Positions 25,870-39,461 of a stretch of DNA of 64,000 nt are shown piece after piece (within the stretch, counting starts at the first letter, position 1; each line of letters begins with the position of its first letter). The translations under genes and the position numbers were made by a program. Origin of the DNA: Eutypella sp. D-1 (Eukaryota; Ascomycota; Sordariomycetes; Xylariales; Diatrypaceae); contig JAJTTP010000025.1 of the NCBI GenBank assembly GCA_023313575.1, positions 372,001 to 436,000 of the forward strand. Direction: 5' to 3'. The notes under the pieces are model-generated. The model saw only the letters and a program-made list of their open reading frames with translations. It was not told where the DNA came from and did no database searches.

Positions 25870-26178
25870 GGCCTAGAAAAGGGGGGCGAACATTTGTGGA
25901 TGCATCTTGGCATCATCAAGCTGCCACGGGAGTCACGGGATACGCCAGGATCAGCAGGAACTCAGATCATTATTTTACAGAATGAGCACGGAGATCGGAT
26001 GACCTTTAAGCTATGCTATGCCGAATCTTCAAACTCGTCCATAAATATCGACTAACTATACACGGCCCGTCTCCTTATGCATTGCGGCAGTCCTTTTGAA
26101 TGTTGAAATGTCTCAAAAAGCTCAATCACCGCGCGTAATTATGGCTTAGTGACATGCCACCTTCTCCCTACGCTAGCG
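25870..26178. other. spacer downstream of the O-methyltransferase stop
   Basis: No feature recognised. It should hold the 3' untranslated region of the split O-methyltransferase gene. Confidence 0.4.
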
Positions 26179-26313
26179 CTATGCGACTTCAGTCTCGATC
26201 ACGCTCTCTAAAGCTAGATCATGTCGCCAAATCTTCACAATCTTCAGTCCTACCCCTTCAAGTAACGTCTTCCAAGCTTCTTCGGTCCGTTCCCAGGAAG
26301 AGAGCAGCTCCAT
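26179..26313 (-). pseudogene. C-terminal fragment of an O-methyltransferase, cut off by a retrotransposon
   Basis: Read leftwards from the copia LTR, this stretch is open for 45 codons including TAG at 26179-26181. It encodes LSSWERTEEAW followed by a GLKIVKIWRHD-type segment, the typical end of fungal COMT-like O-methyltransferases. Its first five bases, ATGGA on the minus strand, are the target duplication shared with the other gene half at 39462-39466. With one copy of the duplication removed, the frame runs straight on from the 5' part, and the whole gene would be 390 codons plus stop. The fragment alone has no promoter or start. Confidence 0.92.
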
Positions 26314-26515
26314 TGTTAGTTATTAGTGGTCACTGGTATGGACCCACATACCAGTAGGAAGTACCTATGTACTTATCTCCCGTTTATATAAGGATACGGG
26401 CTTCGCCCGTATCCCTTTTAAATAAAAAAATAGATTTTAAACCAAAATATAACACCAGTTTTACCCTTTTTTATTCTGTTATTATCTTTTTCTTTTACGT
26501 ACGTATTTATTAACA
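26314..26515 (+). repeat. copia 5' LTR (copy 2)
   Basis: 202 bases, TGTTAGTTATTAG...TATTAACA. The outer 110 bases are almost unmutated. It holds a TTTATATAAGG box at about 26383-26393, directly followed by a perfect hairpin at 26392-26414 (10-base arms, TTC loop). By position that hairpin would lie at or near the 5' end of the element RNA. Confidence 0.92.
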
Positions 26516-29500
26516 TTAATTAATAACATAAATTAATAAAATTAAAAAAGTTATTATCGTAATAACTTAAAAATTTTTTCGCGTTAATATTATTAATATT
26601 ACCTTTCCCCGTTTATCTTTATAACAGATAATAATAAACCTTTTTTTACTTATATTACCATATAACATTCCTTTTTTATATTTATTAACATTATTATTAT
26701 TATAAAAACCACCCTTATTACTTAATATATCGGATAATTAATAACAGGCCAAATTTTTAAAAGCCGTTAAAAAATAACCTTATACCGGAACCTTTTAATA
26801 AATATTAATATAAAAAGAAATAAAAAAAGTTAAAAACATATTATTACGATTTTTTAATTATTTATAAAAACGTATTATTTTATTCGTTTTATTTTTTAAC
26901 TTTATAATCGTAACTTAAATAAAATTCGATTTAATATAAGTTATTAACTTTTAAAAAGTAATATAAACGTTATTAATTATCGATAATTTTAAAAAAAATT
27001 AATAACAGGCTAAAAATTAACCGGATAATTAAAAAAACCTTTAAATAATATTAAAACTATTTTTAAAAGTTTATAAAAATAAATTTTAAAATTATATTAA
27101 AAACGTTTCGGTTTATATTAAGGACCGTATTAATATAAAAAAACGTATACGTTAAAAAATATAATATTAATTTCGTAATAACATTAGCTAATTTTATTAC
27201 ATAATTTAAATTTTCGGTATAAAATTTTAAAAAATTCGAGTTAATAAAAAGCCAATAATTTAACGCTTTAATATAAAAAGTTTCGATTTATAATACGGAA
27301 TAAAAATTAATTTATTTATAAATTTATAAATTATTTATTTATTTTAATTTACAGTTTAAGATATTTATAAAGCTGCCCGGTAAATCCTAATAATAATTAA
27401 AAACTTTAACGATATAAATTATATTATAAAAAATAATAACTCCCGTTAATTTACTTTTTATAACCGTATATTAATTTTTTCCTTTTAATTTAAATTAATT
27501 ATTTTTTCTTTCTTTTATTTTAATAAATAACCCCGTTAAACCTTAACCCGGTTTTAAAACGTTTAAATCTTTATAAAATATTAAACGTTTTTTCGGTACT
27601 TAATAACCTTTTTTTTTTAAATGGACCTAATTTTAACCTATTCCGTTTATATAATAAACCTTTTCCGTATAATTTGCACGACCCTTTTTTACGTAATTTA
27701 TATAACTTTTTCCTTTATAATTTATATAACCTTTTTTTTCCGGGAATATTAACTTAAAATACCCGTACCAATATTTATACCTTTTAAGATACCCTTAACC
27801 TGGATACCCTTAACCTAAATACCTTTATAACTATTTAATTTATCCGCTTTACCCGGGCTATTTTCTTTAATTAATAAGAAATAATTAATGGTTTTTTAAA
27901 CAGCCATATTTAACGATAAAAAAGGATAACCGGACCGTTCCTTTTTTAAAAACCCAGATTAATTTATATATTATAAAACCTGGATAATTTCCATACCAGC
28001 TTTCGGCGTTAACCCTTTTTTAAGTAATTATCTTAAATAAAGGACCGGGGCCCGTAAAAACTTTAAAAAGTTATAATTCCTTTTTTTAAACGGTATTTAA
28101 GCTTATTTTAAAACCTAATTTATTATTAAAACGGATATTTATATTTATTAATAATTAATAAAAGCAGATTTATTATATTATCCCGCCGATTAATATTTTA
28201 AATAAATTATGTTTATCGATTATTATAAAATAATTTAAAAAAGTTTAGAATAAAAAAAATAATTATATAAAAAAAGTTTATAACATTTTAAAAAATAAAT
28301 TCCGTTTTTTTTTAACGTATATTATATTAACGGTATCCGGTAAACATAATTTTACGTTATATTTTTAATTATTTTATTAAAACGTATAATATTATATTTT
28401 TTTATAACATTTTTTATTATTTAATATTCATTAATATATATTTCGTTATAAATCGTTATTGTAATACCGAATAAAATAAAATTTAATACTATTATAATTA
28501 AACTTTTATAATTTTTTTTAATATTAAGGTTAAAAACGTAAGTAAAAATAACTTAAAAGTATTTTAAATTATATTTAATAAATTCTTTTTATATTAAAAA
28601 GTATTAAAGCCCGATTTTTAAAAAAAATAATAATTAATTACCGTTATATATTAAGCTTACCGTATAATCCCTTAATTATAATATATTTTTTTCGAACTTA
28701 TTATTTATTTTAAAAACTTAATAAATAAACTTTACGCTTTTATCGGTATTTATAAAATTATAAAAAAAACTAATTAATATATGGCTAATAAGGATAATAA
28801 TAATAATAATAACGATAACGAAAATAATACCTTTTATATCGACCGAAAATATTATCGAAACGATAAAAGCGGGAAATATTATTAAAAATAAAAAACTAAT
28901 AAATAATAAAACGGTAAATGTTAAATATATAAAAAAGAAAAATATTAATTTATTAAATATTTAAAACGGGAACGTAAAAAAATAAAGGCTTAATAAAAGG
29001 TTAAAAAAATATCTTACCGTACCAGTTACGCCGTTTTCTTTATTAAATATAAAAAAAGTGAACCCGTTTTAAAACCTAAAAAAAAAGATACCGTAAAATA
29101 TTTTAACCGTTTAAATAACGGCTAATATTTTACGGCTGTTTATTTATTTAATTAAGCCTTTTAATATCGAATCGACCTTTTTTTATTAATTATAAAAAAT
29201 AACGCTTCCGATATTATATTTGTTTTAAATAAATATATTAAAAACGTATTTTAAAAAATTATACTAAATATAAGTATTATTAAAATATTTATTATAAAAA
29301 AGGAATAATGTTTTATTTTAATAAAAAAATACCTTAATTAATAATTAAAAATAAATAAAAATCGTACGGGGGAAATTAATATCCGTTTCGGAAATAAACC
29401 CCGTATTAAATCACTCGGTACAGTTTTTATTAATACTTTTTTCGGATAAATTAAATTTTACGTAATAAAAATAAACACTTTATTTTTAATATTAATTAAA

Positions 29501-30023
29501 GATATAAATCGATTCGGTATATATTTTAATAATGTTATTAACTAATTAATTAGTAAAAACGGTATAACGGCTAACGTTATTTAAAAATAAAAATATTTAT
29601 GGTTTAAATTTAATAATATTATTTATTTTATAAAAGCAGAATTACGTAAAATTTATACACGTTTCGGATATTTATTTATTAATAAATTATATAACCTTTT
29701 AAATAAGGTAAAACATAATATCGAAATCGATATTTTTAAAAAAATTAATAAATTTTGTTATTATTATCAGATTAAAGGTAAAACATTTTAAAGGTTTAAA
29801 TTTAGCTTAAAAAATTTAAAAATAAACTTTAATTTTAAAGTAATTATTAATATAATATATTTAAATAAAAAGCTTATTTTTTATATTATCGACGTAATTA
29901 TAAAATTTTAAATAATATGTTTTATAAAAAATATATTAATTAAAAAAATATAAAATATATTTAAAAAATGCTAAATCGATATGTATTTAAAACCCCCGGA
30001 TATTATTATTTATAACGCGGGAA
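26516..30023 (+). pseudogene. decayed 5' internal region of copia copy 2 (gag and start of pol)
   Basis: AT-rich sequence up to the nested insertion. Only short coding echoes can be read and no open frame is left. Position within the element implies gag and protease/integrase. Domain borders cannot be drawn by eye. Confidence 0.6.
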
Positions 30024-30451
30024 TGTTATGACCTGGCTAGGTCATTGGGCCTAAATAGGATTGGCACAAACAATCCCTGACCATAGCACTGGAAAGGACA
30101 GACACGATAAAATAAGCCATACTTGGGTCACGTAATAAAAAGGATAACCTGGATAGCCCAGTTATCTTAATAATCTTAAATAACCTGAATAACCTAATTA
30201 TCCTAATAATTTAATATTTAATATTATATTTTAATATTAAGAATAAAGGATATAAATAATATATAATTACATTTATTACCTTTTTTTTAAATAGTTTTTA
30301 AGCTTATTAGCTTATAATATAATTTAATTACTTAAAACACTTTTTTCTTTATTATTATTAAATGTAATTACTTATTATTTAAAACCTTAATATTTTTGTT
30401 AATATAAACCTTTCGATTAAATTAATAATTAAAAATAAACTAGCCGTTATA
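30024..30451 (+). repeat. chromovirus 5' LTR (copy B)
   Basis: Starts TGTTATGACCTGGC. The first 150 bases are almost identical to the solo LTR at 13913, and the rest is strongly AT-converted. GGGAA duplication at 30019-30023. Confidence 0.92.
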
Positions 30452-33400
30452 CGTTATAAGCTTTTATTTAATAATGTTATTAACTTTAAGTAATATCCGA
30501 TAAAATGTTTTCTTTAAGTTAAAAACTTTAATAAATTATTAAATTATTACTCGAATAAATCGAATAAATCGAGTAAACGGTAATTATAGCCGTAACTTAA
30601 AGGATTATACCCGTTAAATTTAAGCTTAAAAAACCTGGACCTTATAATGGTATTACCCCTATATAACCTTTTTTTATAATAACCGCAACTTATTTATATT
30701 AATAACGTTATATATTAACCGAAAAAGCTGATAAAATTCTTAATATCGCTTTATGCTTTACCGGAAAAATAGCTTAATAGTTTAAACCCATTTTAAATAT
30801 TTTTATAAAAATGGAAAAAAAAAAGAATTACGGAAATTAAACGTTTTTTTAAAAAATATGAAAACTTTATAAAAAAGGTAAAAACTAATTACGGAAACCC
30901 GGATAAAGCCCGAGTTATTATATAATAATTCCTAAACTTTAAATAAAAAGGAATAGCTTATATTTATGCCGTGTAATTTAAACAGCTTATAATAAAAACT
31001 GATTAAAAAGATAATAAATCCTTTATTAACACGTTTTACCAAGGATTTAAAAATACAGTTAAAAATAAGATTATTTTATACGATAAATTAGGTATTATTA
31101 ATAAATTCGTTGCTTTAATAATTAAAATCGATAATAAATAATTTAAACGATAATAAAAGAAAAAAAAATATTATGTATTTAAAGGATTTAAAAGATATTA
31201 AAATAATAAGAATTAAAATTAAAAACTTACCGATATATTTTACGGGACGGTATTAAAACTTATATTACTTAATATAATACGAAAAAATAAGCAATATATT
31301 AAATATTATAATTATAATAAGATAAAACATTTTAAAAAAAAATGTAAAAAATTTAAATAAGATAAAAATTAAAAACCTGTACCCGAAAAAAAATAACCTT
31401 TTGCCGGTGGAAAAACGTTCGGAATAATCCGTTACGTATATTCGGATAATAATATTTATTAATAAAGATTATAAAAAGTTAAATAATTAACTTAAGCCGT
31501 AATAAAACGATAACGTTAATAATAATAAAATAAATACCTCGATAACGATAAAAAAAAAGCTTTTACGGAAACTTATTTCGTAAAAAAAAAAAATTAAAAT
31601 AATTAATTAACTAATTTAAGAAATAATAAGATTATAAATTATAAGAAATATATAATATTTACGTTAAACGATTTTAATAACATTTTAAGAAATAACGATT
31701 TAAAATTTATTTATAATAATTTTATAACTAAAATAAGTTTATTAATTAAAAAATTTAAACTCGGACGCCGTATTTTTTAAAATACCCCGTTAATTACCGA
31801 AAATACGAATATTATTAATATAAGGAACGAAAAATCGGTATTATTAACCGAATTAAACGAATAGCTAAAAAAGGATTTAATTTTTTATAACAGGAAAAAA
31901 ACGAAACCGATTAACGATAATATAAAAAAATTACACGTTATATTAATTACGTACCGTATGGTTAAAAATGGTTAAAAAAAATGTTTTGCCCCGGAAAATA
32001 TTAAATATGTTATTATAACGAATATATATATTAAACGTTAAAAGTTATAAAAATCCGGAATAAGATCGAATAATAAAAACATAAAATCCGATATTAAAAA
32101 AATAAGTTATTAAACGCCGATTTATACGTTTATAAAAATTTATTAAAAAAAATAACTTTTAATAAAATTAGTTTTAAATATTTTTACGAAAATTTAATAA
32201 TAAAAAAATAACCGTATATATAAAAAAAATCCAATAAGGAAAAACTTTACGATAATTTATATAACGCCGTATAAATTTACGGTAAAGATTTAAAAAAATA
32301 AAGCTATTTATATTAAGGTTATAAAACGGTATTATAAGGTTTAAAAACGTAATACGATATTTATAAATTATTTTAAAAGTTTAAAAATGATATAAATATA
32401 TTATAATACGAATAAAAGTTAAAAATAATTAATATACCGTTATAATAAATAACGGAGCCGACGGTAATTATATAACTTTAAAATTATGTAATAAGTTATA
32501 ATTATTATAAAAAAAAATAACATTTTTATAATATAACAGGAGCCGAAAGTTATGTTTTTAAATACGATAAAAAAAAAGTATTACGAAAAACCGATTAATT
32601 TAACGTATATATCGAAAGATAAAAATAAAACGTTATTTTCGATATTATGTTTTTAAAAAAATACGATATAATCTTTAAGTAATTATAATTATATTAATAT
32701 AATTTATCGATTAATTAAAAAATTAACCAGATAATATTTTTTTATTTTTTAAAAACCGATAATAACTTAAAAAAAAGATTTTAATATTCGACGGATAATA
32801 AATACGGACATAAAGATACGATAAAAACTTTATTAAAAAAAATACGACGAATTAAAAAAAAAGATATAAAAAGAGGATTAAACGAATTATTATATTTATC
32901 CGATAACGATTCCGCCTTTTTAATAATATTTTAAAAAAAGAAAATAAAACGATATCACGAATACGTAACGTATTATTATAATATTATTAATACGATAAAA
33001 TATTTCGCGAAAAATTTAAAAAAAAATTATTAAACCGTAATAAATAAAACCACGAGATTATCTTTATAAAAAAAAAGACGTTACGATTTTATAAAATTTA
33101 TAACCTTAATAAAATTAAACTTAAGGAATTACGAAAATACCTCGAAAATAAGTTAATAAAAAGATATATCCGACGATTAAAATTATTAATAAGATATTTT
33201 ATTATATTTATGTTTAAAAAAAACGGCAAATTACGATTAATAATCGATTATCGATAATTAAATAAGATCACCGTTAAAAACCGAATACCGTTATTATTTA
33301 TTATTAAAATAAAAAACCGTTTATATAAAGCTAAATAATTTACCATTTTAAACTTTAAAAATAAATATTATTATATTAAAATTAAACCCGGAAACGAATA

Positions 33401-36400
33401 AAAAATAGCTTTTAAAACGAAATACGGCTTATTTAAATATTTAATTATGCTTTTCGGATTAATTAACGTATTAATATTATTTTAACGTATAATTAATTAC
33501 GTATTACGAAAATATTTTAATATTTTTATTATTTATTATTTTAACGATATTTTTATTTATTTAAAATTAAAGGAATAGCATAAAAAGTATATATATAAGG
33601 TATTATAAACATTATAAAACGTTAACTTATTAATAAAACTTAAAAAAAGTGTATTTTATATATAAAAAATGGAATTCCTTAAATATATTATTACCCCCGA
33701 ATATATTAAAATAAACTTTAAGAAAATCGTAATTATTAAAAATTAAAAAGTGCTTATTAATATAAAGGAAATATAAACCTTTTTCGGCTTAATAAATTAT
33801 TATCGGAAGTTTATATAACGATTTAAATATATTATAATACCTTTTACGGAATTAATAAAAAAAAATAAACGGTTTATATAAATTAATAAAATAAACGAAT
33901 CTTTTAAAAAGTTAAAAGATATTATTATTAACGAATTAATATTTATTATATACGATTTTAAAAAACCTGTTAAGTTAAAAACCGACGTTTTAAATTACGT
34001 TTTCGGAGTATAAATTAGATAATAAAATAAAGAAAAAAAATTACACCTTATCGCATTTTATTTTTATAAACTTATTAAAATTAAACTTAATTATCCGATT
34101 TACGATAAGGAATTTTTTATTATCGTTAACGTATTTAAAAAATTTAAATATTATTTTATAAAAAATATGTATTAAGTTAAAATTTATACCGATTATAAAA
34201 ATATTACATATTCTTTTACCACTTAAACTTTTAGCAAAAAACAGTTACGATATGCCGAATATTTTACGGAATTTAATTATATTATTATTTATAAAAAAAA
34301 ATTAAAAAACGGACGAGTAAATGTTATTAATTAAATACGTAATATTTTAATAAACGCTAAAAGGATATTTAAAATAACGATAAATTGCTGTTATTAAGAT
34401 TATTTAAAATAATTTATATAAGTAAATTAAGTAATATAATAATAATTTATTAAAAAAAAAATAAATAAAAAAATTATAAGTATTATAAAAACTGTAAAAA
34501 CAGTTAATATAAAAGATTTATAAATATTTTTTACATAGATACTTAAAAGATTATAAATTTTTTAAACGATTATAACGAACCTATATATTCGATAAAATAA
34601 AATCAGTAATATAACGAATATAACGATAATATGATATATATGGAAAAATTAAAATAAAACGATATAAACCTTACGGAAAATTATAACCATTATTAGTTAA
34701 TAAATAACTATAAGAATTTATTATATTCGATTTTATTACTAAATTACCAATATTAAAAAATCTAATAATATGTAACGGTTATAATAGCATATTCGTAATC
34801 GTTAACCGATTTATAAAATTTTTTTATTTTATTTTATATAATAAAGATATTAACGTAAAATAAATGGCATATATTTTTTTACGATATATTATAATAATAC
34901 ACGGTTTTATATTCGAAATTATCTCCGATAAAGGAATAATATTCGTATCGAAATTTTAGCAAAGTTTTATAATAAAATTAAAATTAAACCTTAAACTTAT
35001 AACAGTTTTTAAACCTTAAATAAACAGATAAACGGAACGAACTAATTAAATATTAAAAATTTATTTTCGATAATATATTAATTATAAGCAAAATAATTAG
35101 GTTAAATGGTTATTTATCGCATAATTAATTTATAATATAGCCTATTATAAAAGTATACGAATAATATTTATTAACGCCAATTTCGGATTTATTTTAAATG
35201 CTTATCGAAACGTTTATAAAAAAGGACCGGATAATATTAAAGTTATATTAATATTAGAATAATTTAAATAATTACATAAGAAAATAAAGGAAAAACTCGA
35301 ACTTATACGTTAATAAATAAGCCGATATTATAACTAAAAAAGGTTAAAAAAATTAACCTTTTCGGAAAAAGATATAATTTATTTAGTTATAAAAAACATT
35401 ACGATAAAACAACCTAATAAAAAACTCGATTATAAATATATCGGACCGTATTTAATTATTAAAAAAATATTAAAAAATAATTACGAACTGGATTTATTAT
35501 TAAAAATTAAAATTTATTTAATTTTTTACATTTCTTTACTCGAGAACGTAATAAATATAAACGTTATAAAAATAAAATAAAACGACGTCGAAATAAAAAT
35601 AAACGAATACGAAATAAAAAAAATTTTAAACATACGAATAAAAAATAAATAAATAAAATATAAAGTTAAATAAAAAGGATATAATAACTCCGAAAATATA
35701 TAAAAACCCGTTAATTATTTAATAAATGTTTAACGCTTTTTAAAAAATTTTTATTAACGCCGACGGAAATATTAATAAAAATAATATCTTAATTAAAATT
35801 ACCCGATATATCCATTTTAAATTAATTAAAATCCGGAATAACCTTAGGATTTATAAACGTTTTAATAAACTTTACAGGATATGTATTTTCCGCCCGACGC
35901 TTTTTTTCCTTTAATTCCTTTAAATTATCGATACTACGAAAAACCGCTTTTATCATTTTCTTGTACTATATACGTTTTTAACGACGTAAATGGCAAAATT
36001 TTACATTTATTTTAAAAATTACTTTTTTAACCTTTTTTTTTATAACTTTAAATTTTAATTCCAGTTTTCGATATTAAGATATAATTTTTTATAATTGCTC
36101 CGGATTAAGCTTAAATATATTGCATTAACTCCGGTTATAATAAATATATAACGAATAATAAAAAAAATCCGAATTAAAAACTTTATATTTTAATTAATAA
36201 CATTTGAAATAAAAATATAAAACTATATTAACCGGATCGGATAATAAAATTGCCGTAAAAAAAGAATTACGTTAAAAAATTTTACGTTAAAATAAAAAAG
36301 TTATACGTTTAAAAATTAATTTATTAATATAATTAAATATAATAAAAAAGATATAAAATAAAAAAGAAAGAAATATTTATAATAAAAAAGGAATAAAAAT

Positions 36401-36441
36401 AATAAGTTTTAAAAATAAAAACTTTAAAAAAAGAAAAATTA
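30452..36441 (+). pseudogene. decayed chromovirus Gag-Pol with chromodomain, copy B
   Basis: Motifs are given under the whole element. TGG codons have become TAG/TAA and CAA/CAG codons have become TAA/TAG throughout, the outcome expected of C to T change on both strands. The second catalytic pair of the reverse transcriptase now reads ND. No functional product is possible. Confidence 0.85.
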
Positions 36442-36869
36442 TGTTATAACCTGATTAGGTTATTAGGCCTAAATAAGATTAATATAAATAATCCTTAACC
36501 ATAACATTAAAAAAGATAAACACGATAAGATAAGCCATATTTAGGTTATATAATAAAAAAGATAACCTGGATAGCTTAATTATTTTAATAATCTTAAATA
36601 ACCTGGATAACCCAGTTATCTTAATAATTTAACATTTAATATCATATTTTAATATCAGGAATAAAGGATATAAATAATATATAATTATATTTATTACCTT
36701 TTTTTTAAATAGTTTTTAAATTTATTAGCTTATAATATAATTTAATTATTTAAAGCACCTTTTTTTTTATTATTACTAAACGTAATTATTTATTGCTTAA
36801 AACTTTAGTATTTTTATTAATATAAACCCCTCGACTAGATTAATAGTTAGGAATAGACTAGCCGTCACA
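36442..36869 (+). repeat. chromovirus 3' LTR (copy B)
   Basis: Starts TGTTATAACCTG and ends GCCGTCACA. The last 40 bases are unmutated and the middle is AT-converted. GGGAA duplication at 36870-36874. Confidence 0.92.
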
Positions 36870-39259
36870 GGGAACGAATTTCGATAATATTAAATTCCGT
36901 AATAAAACACGTTTTATTAAAATTACCTGTTATTAAATACCGATAAAAACATATTAATTTATTAATAAAATGAAAAAATATTATAGCTTTATTTATAAAG
37001 CTTATAAAATTATTACGGAAAAACTTAAAAGTATTAAATTAAAATTATTATCCTTATAAATAATAATAAAAGTAATTAATAATATAATTAATTTTAACGG
37101 CTTTATTTTTATTTTATTAATTTTTAAAACTTATTTTCGAATTAATATAAATTTACTTTTTACTTTTATATAAACTTAAAAGGTTTAAGTAATATAAAAG
37201 GTTATAACAGAAATTAAAAAAATTAAAGCATAAAAATCGGTTTAAAATGCGTTAAATATTAAAAATAGCCCGAATATGTAAAAAATATTTTTAAGATTAT
37301 TCCTTTTAAGCAATAAAGTATTTATATAAAAAAGAAAAAAGGATAAAAAGGTTTATTTAAGGTTATTACGGTAATTAATAAAAATATAACGGTAAACTTA
37401 AAAATAATAAAAGGTATAACAATTTTCCGGAACATATACGTTAAACCTTATACTTAATTAAAGGAAATTTTTATTTAAAAAAAGCTAATAATTATCCCCG
37501 GCGAAAAAGTTAAAATAATATAAACAAATTTTTAATACGTTAATATTAAAAAAAAAAAAAACGATAAAGTATTAATTTTTAAACTAAAAGCAAATGGGAA
37601 AATTATAACGTTTAAAAAATTATTTAAAATTTCCGATTTTAAAAAATTAAACGCCTTATTTAAAAAAAGCATTTTATAACCTAAAATATATAACGTTATT
37701 ATATACCGAGGCGTAATAATTTTTAAATTAAAAATAATTTATAAAATAAAAAGTAAAAATATTTTATTATTATATAAAAAGTTATAATTAATTATTTAAA
37801 GTTACGGAAACCCCGATAAGATTTTTATTATAATTTACGTATTTATTATTTAATAAATTAATTAATGTTTTATTTTAATAATAACCTTTATTTTACGGCT
37901 TAAAAAAATAAAAATCATAATATAAAACATTATTATAACTTATATTTAATTTAAAATATTAATATAACGGACTATTTTTATTTAATTACTTACCGAATTA
38001 AAAAATAAATACCCCGAAAAAACATTATTATATATTATTAAACCATTATACGGACTTATAAAATTAAGCATTTATTAGTTTAAAACTTATTTATAACATT
38101 ATTAATAAAAATTATATATAAAGTTATTAATTTTTAACTTTTATTTATTAATATCGGACTTAAAATTATTCGGAATCACGGGATTTTAAATAAATAATAT
38201 ATTTAATATCGGCATTACGGATTTTTTAGCCTTTGAAAATAAGGTATTTACCGAAGCAAAAATTAAAACATGCTTATAAAAAATATTAAAAAACGGATCG
38301 ACCGAAAACTTTAACGGTTTATAAATTATTATATACGAATATAAAGTAATTATTATATAAAAAAAATAAACCGAGAAATTAAAACTTTTAAATATAAAAG
38401 CACTTTTTTAAAAATTAATAAAAAAATACGTTAAATAATAAATATATAAAGCTTATATCGTTTTTATTTATTAATTAAAAATTGCTTTCGATTATTTTAC
38501 GGCAATATAATATGTTAAACCCGGTTTTAAAAAGGCTAAAATATTAAACGTTAAAATTAAGTAATAAATAAATAATAAAAACCGTAAACTTAATTATATC
38601 GAATTAAATCTTACGAAATTAAAATTATACGTATTTATTAATAAGTTATTTATTAATAATAAAAACATAAGTTTATAAATCGGATATTTTATCGTTTTAA
38701 GTAATAAAAAGCTAAAGGATTATAATAATAAATTAAATATTAAAAGCAATATTATTTATTAATTATTTATTAAATATAAACATATTATTTATAACGTTTT
38801 AATTAATAAGATATACGGTATAGTTTAAAGTTTTAACGTAAAATATGTTTTATATTATACGTTTAATACTATTTTAATACGTTTATCGCTTACCCGGGCC
38901 TTATTAATTTTATATATTAATTCCTTTTTTTTATATTAATGCTTAATATAAATAAATAACATTAATAAAAAAAATTAATAATCGATTTAATAATATTATA
39001 ACAGTTTTATAAAAATAAAAAAATTAACGATATTCGATAAATTTATAATATTTATAATCCTACCGATGCCATAACGAAAACCACCTTTAATAAGGTTATA
39101 AAAACATTTATTAAAAATAACCAGATTATTTTAAAATTAAAAGGTTAAATAAAACGGGAATAATAATATTAACGTTTATTACTTAATTACTTATTTATTT
39201 ATTTTTATTTTTTTATAACATTTTATAATTAATTAATTACGAAAAAAAAACAAAATAAG
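36870..39259 (+). pseudogene. decayed copia integrase end, reverse transcriptase and RNase H, copy 2
   Basis: Translating plus-strand frames gives a recognisable copia polymerase: GYGNPDK near 37800, KPLYGL near 38040, QTDDTFGIG-like sequence near 38195, and a TDGSFxNNKxxSxQIGY-like RNase H segment near 38640-38700. The NPADAMTK-like end is near 39058. Stops interrupt every 10-30 codons. Confidence 0.85.
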
Positions 39260-39461
39260 TATTAATTATTAATAGTTATTGGTATAGACCCATATATCAG
39301 TAAAAAGTACCTATATATTTATTTCCCGTTTATATAAGGATACGGGCTTCGCCCATATCCCTCCTAGATAAAAAGATAAACTTTAAACCAAAATATAACA
39401 CCAGTCTTACCCTTTTTCATTCTGTTATTATCTCTTTCCTTTACGTACGTACCTACTAACA
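39260..39461 (+). repeat. copia 3' LTR (copy 2)
   Basis: 202 bases. Its inner (left) half is AT-converted (TATTAATTATTAATAG) and its right half is nearly intact, ending TACTAACA. One base of the hairpin arm is changed (GCCCATATCC). Confidence 0.92.

Larger units (their letters stand above)
30024..36869 (+). mobile_element. nested Ty3/gypsy chromovirus (copy B), RIP-degraded
   Basis: The two 428-base LTRs are 30024-30451 and 36442-36869, with a perfect GGGAA duplication at 30019-30023 and 36870-36874. The internal order on the plus strand is: gag with a decayed CCHC knuckle near 31304-31345; reverse transcriptase with KKxGKLRLxIDYRxLN near 33200-33265 and a YFDD-type site changed to YFND near 33535-33546; integrase core and a HISLLE tail near 35535; then a chromodomain echo (KGYNNSEN...P) near 35670-35712. 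The chromodomain identifies the chromovirus branch, whose integrases tend to target heterochromatin. It inserted into copia copy 2 about 3.7 kb from its 5' end. Confidence 0.93.
26314..39461 (+). mobile_element. RIP-degraded Ty1/copia LTR retrotransposon (copy 2) carrying a nested chromovirus, inserted in an O-methyltransferase gene
   Basis: The 202-base LTRs are at 26314-26515 and 39260-39461, with a perfect TCCAT duplication at 26309-26313 and 39462-39466. The total is 13148 bases; without the nested chromovirus and its duplication the element is about 6.3 kb. Decayed but readable copia motifs run on the plus strand: KPLYGL near 38040, TDFLAFE...KVFTEAK near 38220, and the RNase H tail NPTDAITK...KTFIKNNQ at about 39055-39125. 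Every frame is closed by TAA and TGG-derived TAA codons. The insertion breaks the last exon of the O-methyltransferase. Confidence 0.95.

Noticed and set aside
25682..25877. 8-base target duplication around the GGGTACCC cluster
   Set aside because: The flanks CCGGAGGC and GGCCTAGA do not match, so a complete hAT insertion cannot be claimed.
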